From positions 1 to 36,645 of the forward strand of contig CADBBP010000006.1 in assembly GCA_902792855.1 (NCBI GenBank): a DNA stretch of 36,645 bases, read 5' to 3'. The notes under the pieces are model-generated. The model did not search any database, was not told the origin of the DNA, and saw only the letters and a program-made list of their open reading frames with translations. Position numbers and translations under genes: made by a program. How positions within the stretch are numbered: position 1 is the first letter of the stretch; every line of letters begins with the position of its first letter. This stretch comes from an uncultured Prevotellaceae bacterium (GTDB taxonomy: Bacteria > Bacteroidota > Bacteroidia > Bacteroidales > Bacteroidaceae). This document shows positions 10,413-18,582 of the stretch, in pieces.

Positions 10413-11621
10413 ATGAAAAGATTGTTTTTGGCCTTGTTCTTGGCAAGCCTCGCCATCAGCATCACCGCGCAACGGAAGGTTATCGACCAGGCGGAGACCA
10501 TCATCAAGTCGGGGAAGAACCTCGACAGGGCGGAGAAACTCATGGCTGACTTGCTCAGAGACTCCACATACCGACTCAACCACAAGGTGTGGGTCACGCT
10601 CGTAGAAGCCATCAAAGTGCAATACGACCAAGGAAACCAGAAACTATATCTCAGGCAGAATTACGATACGGCCGCTCTCTTCAACAACGCAAAAAAACTA
10701 CTCCTTTACTGTGAGCAGTTTGACTCCTTGGAAAACATGCCCAACAAAAAGGGGAAGGTGCGCATCAAGTACCGCGCACGACACGCCGCCATGCTCAACG
10801 CCATGCGGCCAAACATTTACAACGGCGGCGCCTTTTATCTAAGAAAACTTGACTTCAAAAACGCGTGGCTGTATTACGACGCCTACCTCGATTGCGCCGG
10901 GCAGCCACTATTTGCCGACTATCCTTACCCCGTGACCGACACCCTCATGATAAAGGCCGCATACAGGGCGCTCTATTGCGGATACCGCCTCAACGATTTG
11001 GAGAAAACGATGAAATATTTTGACATCGCTTACCAAGACTCCATGCACCGTGAAAATATCATGCAGTATGTTGCCGAGCGGCAACTTCAGCATGGGGACA
11101 CCACGGCATACGTGGAGGCACTGAAGAAAGGCTTCGCATTGGAGCCACGCAATACGTTCTTTTTCCCAAGGTTGGTGGATTATTACAACATGAGGCAGCA
11201 GTCCGATTCCGCCACCATTTTCATCGACAACGCATTGCGCGGCGACAGCACCAACTACTTGGCATTGTTCGCCAAAAGCACTGCCCTCCTCAATGCGCAA
11301 CAGTATGACAGCTGCATCGTCATCACACGGAAGTTGTTGCAAATCAACGACTCCATGCCTGAGGCATATTGCAATATGGGACTGGCGTACTACAACCAGG
11401 CCTTGCAACTTGAAGCCGCTCAGCAGCACCTCAAGCGCCGCACCAAGAAGCAAAAGCAAGAGGTCAACGAACTCTTTGAGAAAAGTAGGCCGTTCATGGA
11501 AATATTCAGGCAGAAAGCTCCTGAGCAACAAGAGAAATGGCTGCCCGCACTATACACCATTTATCTCAATCTCAACATGGGAAAAGAGTTTGAGGAAATT
11601 GACAAAAAGTTAGGAAAATAG
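10413..11621 (+). CDS. Secreted TPR protein, second paralogue
   Basis: A 402-residue protein starting at the ATG 10413 with a signal peptide (MKRLFLALFLASLAISITAQ). The frame is open upstream to 10305 but that part crosses the terminator and is not coding. The body is helical TPR-like sequence: NTFFFPRLVDYYNMRQQSD, YLALFAKSTALLNAQQYDS and SMPEAYCNMGLAYYNQAL are repeat-like, near residues 240-345. It is paralogous to the preceding gene (PNKKGKV, YNGGAFYL, GQPLF at matching positions). The C-terminus is rich in K/Q/E. Likely a periplasmic or membrane-associated binding protein; specific function unknown. Confidence 0.75.
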   Translation: MKRLFLALFLASLAISITAQRKVIDQAETIIKSGKNLDRAEKLMADLLRDSTYRLNHKVWVTLVEAIKVQYDQGNQKLYLRQNYDTAALFNNAKKLLLYCEQFDSLENMPNKKGKVRIKYRARHAAMLNAMRPNIYNGGAFYLRKLDFKNAWLYYDAYLDCAGQPLFADYPYPVTDTLMIKAAYRALYCGYRLNDLEKTMKYFDIAYQDSMHRENIMQYVAERQLQHGDTTAYVEALKKGFALEPRNTFFFPRLVDYYNMRQQSDSATIFIDNALRGDSTNYLALFAKSTALLNAQQYDSCIVITRKLLQINDSMPEAYCNMGLAYYNQALQLEAAQQHLKRRTKKQKQEVNELFEKSRPFMEIFRQKAPEQQEKWLPALYTIYLNLNMGKEFEEIDKKLGK

Positions 11622-11639
11622 CAAAAATAACACCGAATA

Positions 11640-11671
11640 TTTGCTCTTTTCAATAAAATGGCGTACCTTCG
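11640..11671 (+). promoter_or_regulatory. serC promoter
   Basis: TTTG (11640-11643), 20 bases, then TACCTTCG (11664-11671), one mismatch from TAnnTTTG. It predicts a start near 11676 and a leader of about 50 bases. Confidence 0.6.
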
Positions 11672-11727
11672 CACACGATTTGTGATGCAATATCATCAAT
11701 AGGTAAAATTTTTTAAACAACATTCAG

Positions 11728-12798
11728 ATGAAGAAGTACAATTTCAATGCAGGACCATCCATCCTCCCAAGAGAGGTCATAGAGAAGACGGCCCAGCAAA
11801 TTCTCAACTTCAATGGTAGTGGACTGTCTCTCGCTGAAATCAGCCACAGAGCCAAGGATTTCCAACCCGTCGTGGACGAGGCTGTGGAGCTCATCAAAGA
11901 GCTGCTGCAAATACCACAGGGCTATTCCGTCATCTTCCTCGGTGGAGGTGCCTCACTTGAATTCTGTATGGTCCCCTACAATTTCCTCATCAAGAAAGCC
12001 GCTTACCTCAACACCGGCACTTGGGCAAAGAAAGCCATGAAAGAGGCCAAACTTTTCGGAGAGGTTGTGGAAGTCGCTTCATCTGCCGATGCCAACTACA
12101 CCTTCATCCCCAAGGGATGGACGTGCCCCGATGACGTGGATTATCTCCACATCACCACCAACAACACCATCTACGGCACCGAAATACGCAAAGACCTCGA
12201 CCTGGGGGTCAGGCTCATTGCCGACATGTCCTCGGACATCTTCAGCCGCCCCATCGACGTGGCCAAGTATGACTGCATCTATGCTGGAGCACAGAAGAAC
12301 CTCGCCATGGCCGGCGTCACGCTCGTCATCTTGAAAGAAGACGCTTTGGGAAAGGCTCCGAGGCCCATACCCACCATGCTCGACTACCGCACACACGTGG
12401 AGAAGGGCTCCATGTTCAACACACCGCCGGTGGTGCCTATCTATAGCGCACTGGAAACACTCAGATGGGTGAAGGCCAACGGTGGCGTGGAGGCCATGGA
12501 CCAACGCGCCAAGGAAAGAGCCAAAATCGTGTATGACGAAATAGACCGCAACAAACTCTTCCGTGGTACCGTGGTGGAAGAGGGCGACCGCTCGCTGATG
12601 AACATCTGCTTCGTCATGAGCGACGAATACAAGGAGCTGGAGAAGCCGTTCCTCGAGTTCGCAACGGCAAAGGGAATGGTGGGTGTCAAAGGCCACCGCT
12701 CTGTGGGAGGCTTCCGCGCCAGCTGCTACAATGCACAGACCATCGAGGGTGTCAACGCACTCGTGGCATGCATGAAGGAATTTGAGGCCAAGAACTAA
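11728..12798 (+). CDS. serC: Phosphoserine aminotransferase
   Basis: SerC is a PLP enzyme that turns 3-phosphohydroxypyruvate plus glutamate into phosphoserine, the second step of serine synthesis; it can also act in pyridoxal phosphate synthesis. The 356-residue protein has the N-terminal [10 protein letters not shown], phosphate/PLP-contacting GGGAS (72-76), D167 in ADMSSD, and the PLP lysine K190 in [10 protein letters not shown]. The C-terminal [15 protein letters not shown] motif is also typical. serA, the first step, follows after a hairpin; the DUF1015 gene comes next. No serB (phosphoserine phosphatase) is seen in the window. Confidence 0.96.
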   Translation: MKKYNFNAGPSILPREVIEKTAQQILNFNGSGLSLAEISHRAKDFQPVVDEAVELIKELLQIPQGYSVIFLGGGASLEFCMVPYNFLIKKAAYLNTGTWAKKAMKEAKLFGEVVEVASSADANYTFIPKGWTCPDDVDYLHITTNNTIYGTEIRKDLDLGVRLIADMSSDIFSRPIDVAKYDCIYAGAQKNLAMAGVTLVILKEDALGKAPRPIPTMLDYRTHVEKGSMFNTPPVVPIYSALETLRWVKANGGVEAMDQRAKERAKIVYDEIDRNKLFRGTVVEEGDRSLMNICFVMSDEYKELEKPFLEFATAKGMVGVKGHRSVGGFRASCYNAQTIEGVNALVACMKEFEAKN

Positions 12799-12810
12799 AA
12801 CTTACAACAA

Positions 12811-12837
12811 GCAGCGTCTCCCTGAAGGAGGCGCTGC
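12811..12837 (+). terminator. Hairpin between serC and serA
   Basis: GCAGCGTCTCC (12811-12821) pairs with GGAGGCGCTGC (12827-12837), 11 bp with one wobble and a five-base loop, followed by ATTTCATACC. The T-run is weak, so it may attenuate rather than stop transcription into serA, whose ATG is 22 bases on. Confidence 0.5.
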
Positions 12838-12859
12838 ATTTCATACCTATTTATATATA

Positions 12860-13777
12860 ATGAAAATCTTAGTTGCTACAGAGAAGCCTTTCGCACCCGT
12901 GGCCATTGAGGGCATTAGAAAGGAAGTGGAGGCCGCCGGACACCAACTGGTACTCCTGGAGAAATACAATGACAAGGCTCAACTCATCGAAGCCGTCGCC
13001 GATGCCGACGCACTCATTGTGCGCTCTGACAAGGTGACGCCTGAAGTGCTCGACGCTGCCAAAAATCTGAAAATCGTCGTCAGGGCTGGTGCTGGATACG
13101 ACTCCATCGACACCGCCTATGCCAAGGAGAAGGGCATTGTGGTGGAGAACACTCCCGGACAGAATGCCAACGCCGTGGCAGAGCTTGTCTTCGGACTGCT
13201 CGTATATGCCGTGCGCAACTTCTACAACGGTAAGGCTGGAACAGAACTCATGGGAAAGAAACTTGGACTGCTCGCCTTTGGAAACGTGGGAAGAAACGTG
13301 GCACGCATTGCAAAAGGCTTCGGTATGGACATCTACGCATACGATGCGTACTGCCCGGCTTCTGTCATCGAGCAGGCTGGCGTGCACGCCGTGGCAAGCC
13401 AGGACGAGCTCTTCCAGACATGCGACGTGGTGAGCTTGCACATCCCCGCAACACCGGAGACGAAGCAGAGCATCAACAAGGCCGTCGTGGGACAGATGGT
13501 CAAGGGTGGCATTCTGGTCAACACTGCACGCAAGGAGGTCATCGACGAGGAGCAACTGCTGCAACTCATGGCTGAGCGCACCGACCTGAAGTTCGTCACG
13601 GACATCATGCCCGACGCACACGAGAAGTTCGCTGCTTTCGAGGGGAGGTATTTCAGCACGCCCAAGAAGATGGGTGCTCAGACTGCAGAGGCAAACATCA
13701 ACGCCGGTATAGCAGCGGCAAGGCAAATCAACGCCTACTTTGCCAACGGAGACACAAAGTTCCAAGTTAATAAGTAA
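12860..13777 (+). CDS. serA: D-3-phosphoglycerate dehydrogenase, short lysine type
   Basis: Catalyses NAD-dependent oxidation of 3-phosphoglycerate, the first step of serine synthesis. The 305 residues comprise only the substrate and nucleotide domains; there is no C-terminal ACT domain, so direct serine feedback through ACT is absent. The NAD loop is LLAFGNVGRN (137-146), and the catalytic arginine is R224 in NTARKEV. Where most 2-hydroxyacid dehydrogenases have histidine in TPHxGxxT, this one reads TPKKMGAQT (267-275), with K269 at the histidine position. This matches the lysine form described for short PGDHs of Bacteroides and Entamoeba. The ATG at 12860 starts the conserved domain; the open frame upstream to 12782 overlaps serC and the hairpin. 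Confidence 0.93.
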   Translation: MKILVATEKPFAPVAIEGIRKEVEAAGHQLVLLEKYNDKAQLIEAVADADALIVRSDKVTPEVLDAAKNLKIVVRAGAGYDSIDTAYAKEKGIVVENTPGQNANAVAELVFGLLVYAVRNFYNGKAGTELMGKKLGLLAFGNVGRNVARIAKGFGMDIYAYDAYCPASVIEQAGVHAVASQDELFQTCDVVSLHIPATPETKQSINKAVVGQMVKGGILVNTARKEVIDEEQLLQLMAERTDLKFVTDIMPDAHEKFAAFEGRYFSTPKKMGAQTAEANINAGIAAARQINAYFANGDTKFQVNK

Positions 13778-13790
13778 CAACAAATAGCAT

Positions 13791-13827
13791 GCTCCCGGGC
13801 CGACTAATGCCGGCCCGGGAGCTTTTT
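13791..13827 (+). terminator. Strong intrinsic terminator after serA
   Basis: GCTCCCGGGCCG (13791-13802) pairs perfectly with CGGCCCGGGAGC (13811-13822), 12 bp, mostly G-C, followed directly by TTTTTCC. The next ATG is only about 20 bases away, so expression of the DUF1015 gene probably depends on read-through or on signals inside serA. Confidence 0.85.
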
Positions 13828-13843
13828 CCTTAAAGTCAAAACC

Positions 13844-15091
13844 ATGGCTATCGTAAAACCTTTCAAGGGCGTGCGCCCGCCAAAAGAACTCGTGGAGAAG
13901 GTGGAGTCCAGGCCCTACGACGTGCTCAACTCCGAGGAGGCACGACAAGAGGCCGGTGACAACGAGATGAGTCTCTACCACATCATCAAACCTGAAATCG
14001 ACTTCGAGCCGGGAACCAGCGAGTATGACCCCAAAGTCTATCAGAAAGCGAAAGAGAATTTCCAAAAATTCCAAGACAAGGGATGGCTCGTGCAAGACAA
14101 GGAGGAGCACTACTACATCTACGCCCAAACAATGAACGGGCACACACAGTATGGACTGGTGGTGGCAGCACACACCGACGACTACCTCCACGGACGTATC
14201 AAAAAGCATGAACTGACAAGGCGCGACAAGGAGGAGGACCGCATGAAGCACGTCAGGGTGAACAATGCCAACATCGAGCCGGTCTTCTTCGCCTATCCTG
14301 ACAACGACATCCTCGACCGCGTCATCTCAAGATACATCGACACCACGCCAGAATACGATTTCATCGCGCCTGGAGACGGATTCAGACACCAGTTCTGGGT
14401 CATCGACAACCCCGACGACATCGAGGTCATCACAAAGGCATTTTACAACATACCATACCTTTACATCGCCGACGGGCACCATCGGTCGGCAGCGGCTGCC
14501 CTCGTCGGGGCGGAAAAGCAGCAGCAGAACCCCAACCACCGTGGCGACGAGGAATACAACTATTTCATGGCTGTGTGCTTCCAGGCATCACAACTCACCA
14601 TCCTCGACTACAACCGCGTGGTGACCGACCTCAACGGACTCTCACCCGAGCAGTTCATTGCCAAACTCCAGGAGAACTTCACCGTGGAGGACATGGGAAC
14701 CGACATCTACAAGCCGGCACAGCAGCATGAGTTCTCCCTCTATCTTGAGGGGAGGTGGTACCGGCTGCGGGCCAAGCAAGGGACATTCGACCCGAACGAC
14801 CCCATCGGCGTGCTCGACGTGGACATCTCGTCGCGCCTCATTCTCGACCAAATCTTGGACATCAAGGATTTGCGGTCCTCAAAGCGCATCGACTTCGTCG
14901 GTGGCCTTCGAGGGTTGGGAGAACTGAAGCGCCGCGTGGACAGCGGAGAGATGAAGGCTGCCCTCGCTTTGTATCCCGTCTCCATGAAGCAAATCATGGA
15001 CATCGCCGACAGCGGAAAAATCATGCCGCCAAAGGCCACCTGGTTTGAACCAAAACTGCGCTCGGGGCTGGTCATACACAAACTCTCATGA
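13844..15091 (+). CDS. DUF1015 protein with ParB/Srx-like DGHHR motif
   Basis: A 415-residue cytosolic protein of the uncharacterised DUF1015 family. It opens with PFKGVRPP, has a YDVLNSEEAR segment near residue 25, and a central IADGHHRSAAA motif (D210-R214). That motif resembles the phosphate/nucleotide-binding signature of the ParB/sulfiredoxin superfamily (for example DGHHR or GGCHR), which includes ADP-dependent serine kinases. Its position after serC and serA suggests a serine-related role. This is inference; no activity is shown. The C-terminus ends in PPKATWFEPKLRSGLVIHKL, the usual end for the family. Its stop overlaps the start of yigZ by four bases, so the two are translationally coupled. 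Confidence 0.8.
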   Translation: MAIVKPFKGVRPPKELVEKVESRPYDVLNSEEARQEAGDNEMSLYHIIKPEIDFEPGTSEYDPKVYQKAKENFQKFQDKGWLVQDKEEHYYIYAQTMNGHTQYGLVVAAHTDDYLHGRIKKHELTRRDKEEDRMKHVRVNNANIEPVFFAYPDNDILDRVISRYIDTTPEYDFIAPGDGFRHQFWVIDNPDDIEVITKAFYNIPYLYIADGHHRSAAAALVGAEKQQQNPNHRGDEEYNYFMAVCFQASQLTILDYNRVVTDLNGLSPEQFIAKLQENFTVEDMGTDIYKPAQQHEFSLYLEGRWYRLRAKQGTFDPNDPIGVLDVDISSRLILDQILDIKDLRSSKRIDFVGGLRGLGELKRRVDSGEMKAALALYPVSMKQIMDIADSGKIMPPKATWFEPKLRSGLVIHKLS

Positions 15092-15675
15092 GCGACGACC
15101 TCTACACTACCATCACCGACAAGGTGGGCGAAGGCTTCTACTCCGAGAAAAGGAGCAAGTTCATGGCTTTCGCCCACCATGTCGGTTCTGCCGACGAGGT
15201 GAAGACCATCATCGACACCTATCGGAAAAAATACTATGATGCACGTCACGTGTGCTACGCCTACATGCTCGGGCCGGAAAGGAGCATTTTCAGGGCCAAC
15301 GATGATGGGGAACCGAGTAGCACCGCAGGAAAACCCATCCTGGGACAAATCAACAGCCAGGGACTGACAGACATTCTCATTGTCGTCGTGAGATACTATG
15401 GCGGGGTCAACTTGGGCACAGGCGGCCTCATCGTGGCTTACAGGACGGCGGCGGCCGACGCCATTTCACACTGCGATGTCGTCGTCAGGCAGGTGGAGGA
15501 AATGGTGACCTACAACTACGCCTACCCGCTGATGAACGATGTGATGCGCATCGTGAAGGAAATGGGGCCTCGCGTCGTTTCGCAGACTTTCGACAACACT
15601 TGCTCCATCACACTTGCCATAAGAAAGTCGCAAGCAGGACAACTCAGGGAAAGACTTCAAAAACTGTCCTTCTGA
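15088..15675 (+). CDS. yigZ: YigZ/IMPACT-family protein
   Basis: A 195-residue protein of the conserved YigZ (UPF0029/IMPACT) family. The N-terminal domain carries YSEKRSKFMAF, the Y-x-x-A-R-H-V-C-Y-A segment (DARHVCYAYML), the DDGEPSSTAGKPIL signature and VVVRYYGGVNLGTGGL. The C-terminal part (about 135-195) is the small ferredoxin-fold DUF1949 domain. Members are linked to translation regulation, but the bacterial role is not settled. The ATG overlaps the stop of the DUF1015 gene (ATGA), implying coupling. Confidence 0.9.
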   Translation: MSDDLYTTITDKVGEGFYSEKRSKFMAFAHHVGSADEVKTIIDTYRKKYYDARHVCYAYMLGPERSIFRANDDGEPSSTAGKPILGQINSQGLTDILIVVVRYYGGVNLGTGGLIVAYRTAAADAISHCDVVVRQVEEMVTYNYAYPLMNDVMRIVKEMGPRVVSQTFDNTCSITLAIRKSQAGQLRERLQKLSF

Positions 15676-15684
15676 CAGATGAAT

Positions 15685-15715
15685 TGCACGCATGGAGGGG
15701 TGTGTGCATGCTTTT
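15685..15715 (+). terminator. Weak hairpin terminator after yigZ
   Basis: TGCACGCA (15685-15692) pairs with TGTGTGCA (15701-15708) with one wobble, followed by TGCTTTTCC. It opens the 310-base gap 15676-15985, which otherwise holds A/T-rich sequence and the nrdD promoter and leader, and no credible gene. Confidence 0.4.
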
Positions 15716-15854
15716 CCGTAATGTCTTAATAGCCAAACAATACTGCCGAAAAACATAACGAGGGCAAAGAAAAGAGCAAGAAATGATTTATTAAAAATTC
15801 TTAACAAGCCCCATTTTCATGTCGGAAAAAGAATGGGAAAACCGAAATATATAG

Positions 15855-15862
15855 TATCTTTG
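15855..15862 (+). promoter_or_regulatory. nrdD -7 element
   Basis: TATCTTTG is a full match to TAnnTTTG. No TTTG is found at the usual -33 distance, which can mean an activator-dependent promoter. The predicted leader is about 118 bases. Confidence 0.5.
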
Positions 15863-15906
15863 TAACCGATTTCAAAAACCGTTTCTTGCAATTTACATCA
15901 AGCAAA

Positions 15907-15945
15907 GTTTTCAAAAGTTGTCCAAAACGGGAAACTTTTTGAAAG
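15907..15945 (+). promoter_or_regulatory. Imperfect inverted repeat in nrdD leader
   Basis: TTTTCAAAAGTT (15908-15919) and AACTTTTTGAAA (15933-15944) are near-complementary arms around CCAAAACGGG-type sequence. It could be a leader hairpin or a regulator site. I could not match it to a known NrdR or FNR-type box. Confidence 0.3.
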
Positions 15946-15985
15946 TCACGAGAGGAAATGTTTTCCAAAACAAACAACTGACACC

Positions 15986-18085
15986 ATGAGGGATTATACC
16001 ATCTTGAAGCGCGACGGCAAGCGCGACCGCTTCTCGCTCGACAAAATCATGAATGCCATCATCAAGGCTTTCCACTCCGTGGGAGAGTCCGCTGACCTTG
16101 GCTCTATTTCAAAGATTATCAGTCATTTGAATATCACCGACAACATCACCGTGGAGGGCATCCAAAACGAGGTGGAAGAGGCACTCATGAGGGAAGGGCA
16201 CTACAAGGTGGCGAAGTCGTTCATGCTATACCGTCAGAAGCACACGGAGGACAGGGAAACCATGGAGCGGTTGAAATTTTTGGCAGACTACTGCGATGCT
16301 GCCAATCCTGCAACAGGGTCAAAGTATGACGCCAACGCCAATGTGGAGCACAAAAACATCGCCACACTGATAGGCGAACTCCCCAAGTCGAGTTTCATAC
16401 GCCTCAACCGAAGACTCCTCACCGACCGCATCAAGAAAATGTATGGGAAAGAGCTTGCCGACGAGTATCTCGACAAACTCACACATCATTTCATATATAA
16501 GAACGACGAGACATCCCTTGCCAACTACTGCGCATCCATCACCATGTATCCCTGGCTCATCGGGGGCACCATGTCCATTGGAGGCAATTCCACCGCACCG
16601 ACCAACCTCAAAGCCTTCTGTGGAGGATTTGTCAACATGGTCTTCATGGTCTCCAGCATGCTCAGCGGGGCTTGCGCCACACCGGAGTTCCTCATGTACC
16701 TCAACTATTTCGTCGGCTTGGAATACGGAACCGACTATTGGAAGACCCCGGACAAGGTGGTGGACCTCTCCACCAAGCATCGCACCATCGACAAGATGAT
16801 CACCGACTGCTTTGAGCAAATCGTCTATTCCATCAACCAACCCACCGGAGCACGCAACTACCAGGCCGTCTTCTGGAACATCGCCTATTACGACAAATAC
16901 TATTTCGAGAGCCTTTTCGACAATTTCTATTTCCCCGATGGTTCAAGGCCCAACTGGGAGGGATTGTCCTGGCTTCAGAAGAGGTTCATGAAGTGGTTCA
17001 ACAAGGAGCGCACAAAGGCGGTGCTGACATTCCCCGTGGAAACCATGGCCCTGCTCACCAAGGATGGCGACGTCATCGACAAGGAATGGGGCGACTTCAC
17101 TGCTGAGATGTATGCGGAGGGACACTCTTTCTTCACATACATGAGCGACAATGCCGACTCGCTGAGCTCTTGTTGCAGGCTCCGCAACGAGATACAAGAC
17201 AACGGCTTCAGCTACACCCTCGGGGCCGGGGGGGTCTCCACAGGCTCCAAGAGCGTGCTCACCATCAACCTCAACAGGTGCGTGCAGTATGCCGTCAACA
17301 ACGGGATGGACTACAAGGTGTTCCTTTCTGAAATCATCGACCTGTGCCACAAGGTGCAGCTGGCATACAACGAGAACCTCAAGGAGCTCAAGGACCATGG
17401 CATGCTTCCCCTTTTCGACGCCGGATACATCAACATCGGAAGGCAATACCTCACCATCGGGGTTAATGGGCTCGTGGAGGCTGCAGAGTTCATGGGGCTG
17501 AAAATCGACAACAACCCCCAATACCTCGCTTTTGTACAGGAAATACTGGGATTGGTGGAGAAATACAACAAGAAATACCGCTCCAAGGACATCCTCTTCA
17601 ACTGCGAGATGATTCCCGCGGAGAACGTGGGAGTGAAGCACGCCAAATGGGACCGCGAGGATGGGTATTTCGTGCCAAGAGACTGCTACAACAGTTATTT
17701 CTACATCGTGGAGGACGACTCGCTCAACATCATCGACAAGTTCAAACTACACGGAGCTCCTTTCATCGAGCACCTCACGGGAGGCTCGGCTCTCCACATG
17801 AACTTGGAGGAGCACCTCTCAAAGCAGCAATACCGTCAACTGCTGAAGGTGGCGGCGAAAGAAGGGTGCAATTATTTCACCTTCAACATCCCCAACACCA
17901 TCTGCAACGACTGCGGACACATCGACAAGCGATACCTCAAGGAGTGCCCAGTATGCCACTCCAAGAACATAGACTACATGACACGCATCATTGGTTACCT
18001 CAAGAGGGTGAGCAACTTCTCGGAGCCACGCCAGGAAGAGGCACACCGCAGGTACTATGCAGGAAAAGAGCAATTAACCGTCTGA
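15986..18085 (+). CDS. nrdD: Anaerobic ribonucleoside-triphosphate reductase
   Basis: NrdD makes deoxyribonucleotides from NTPs without oxygen, using a glycyl radical put in place by NrdG. The 699 residues start with an ATP-cone regulatory domain (about 1-90, TILKRDGKRDRFSLDKI). A catalytic-site cysteine pair lies in SLSSCCRLRNE. A four-cysteine zinc site reads CNDCGHIDKR then CPVCHS, followed by the glycyl radical segment RIIGYLKR, where the radical glycine is G670. The C-terminal EEAHRRYYAG is also typical. nrdG follows 32 bases later, forming an anaerobic reductase operon. The ATG at 15986 sits just before the ATP cone. Confidence 0.97.
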   Translation: MRDYTILKRDGKRDRFSLDKIMNAIIKAFHSVGESADLGSISKIISHLNITDNITVEGIQNEVEEALMREGHYKVAKSFMLYRQKHTEDRETMERLKFLADYCDAANPATGSKYDANANVEHKNIATLIGELPKSSFIRLNRRLLTDRIKKMYGKELADEYLDKLTHHFIYKNDETSLANYCASITMYPWLIGGTMSIGGNSTAPTNLKAFCGGFVNMVFMVSSMLSGACATPEFLMYLNYFVGLEYGTDYWKTPDKVVDLSTKHRTIDKMITDCFEQIVYSINQPTGARNYQAVFWNIAYYDKYYFESLFDNFYFPDGSRPNWEGLSWLQKRFMKWFNKERTKAVLTFPVETMALLTKDGDVIDKEWGDFTAEMYAEGHSFFTYMSDNADSLSSCCRLRNEIQDNGFSYTLGAGGVSTGSKSVLTINLNRCVQYAVNNGMDYKVFLSEIIDLCHKVQLAYNENLKELKDHGMLPLFDAGYINIGRQYLTIGVNGLVEAAEFMGLKIDNNPQYLAFVQEILGLVEKYNKKYRSKDILFNCEMIPAENVGVKHAKWDREDGYFVPRDCYNSYFYIVEDDSLNIIDKFKLHGAPFIEHLTGGSALHMNLEEHLSKQQYRQLLKVAAKEGCNYFTFNIPNTICNDCGHIDKRYLKECPVCHSKNIDYMTRIIGYLKRVSNFSEPRQEEAHRRYYAGKEQLTV

Positions 18086-18117
18086 AATACCGTCACACAT
18101 CATCTTACACCTCGAAA

Positions 18118-18582
18118 ATGCTGAAGTACGTCAATACTGGAATCGTCTTTCAAGAGATACCCGACGAGGTGACCCTCGCCATCAACATCTCCAACTGCCC
18201 ATGCCACTGCCCGGGCTGCCATAGCAAATACTTGTGGGAGGACATCGGCTCGCCGCTCACCCCCATGGTCATCGAGCAGATGGTGAGGCAATATGGGGAG
18301 GACATCACTTGCATCGCCTTCATGGGAGGGGATGCCGACCCGGCGTACGTCAACATCCTCGCAAAGTATGTCAGGAGGGAATTTCCACAACTGAAGGTGG
18401 CTTGGTATAGCGGGAGGCAGCGTGTGCCAAGGACGGTGAAAAAGTCTGATTTCGACTACATCAAGGTGGGGCCGTACATCGCCCACTTGGGATGCCTGAA
18501 GGACTGCACCACCAATCAAAGACTCTACAAGAAGGCTTCCGGAGACGACTTTACCGATGTGACACCTGTGTTCTGGAAATGA
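18118..18582 (+). CDS. nrdG: Anaerobic ribonucleotide reductase activating protein
   Basis: A radical SAM activase of 154 residues that makes the glycyl radical on NrdD. The [4Fe-4S] cluster motif CxxxCxxC is seen as C27, C31 and C34 in NCPCHCPGCHS, followed by FMGGDADP, a GGE-like SAM-binding segment. The frame is open far upstream inside nrdD, but homology begins at the ATG 18118 (MLKYVNTGIVFQEIPDE). Its stop overlaps the next gene's ATG (ATGA), so the LuxR-type regulator is probably translated from the same message. Confidence 0.95.
   Translation: MLKYVNTGIVFQEIPDEVTLAINISNCPCHCPGCHSKYLWEDIGSPLTPMVIEQMVRQYGEDITCIAFMGGDADPAYVNILAKYVRREFPQLKVAWYSGRQRVPRTVKKSDFDYIKVGPYIAHLGCLKDCTTNQRLYKKASGDDFTDVTPVFWK

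Noticed and set aside
15466..15807. 113-codon minus frame beginning MLRIFNKSFLALFFALVMFFG, which looks like a membrane start.
   Set aside because: The later two thirds lie antisense to yigZ with shadow-type composition, and no TAnnTTTG precedes it. A short membrane peptide cannot be fully excluded.
17647..18117. N-terminal extension of NrdG reading through nrdD.
   Set aside because: The extension overlaps nrdD in another frame, and NrdG homology begins at the ATG 18118.
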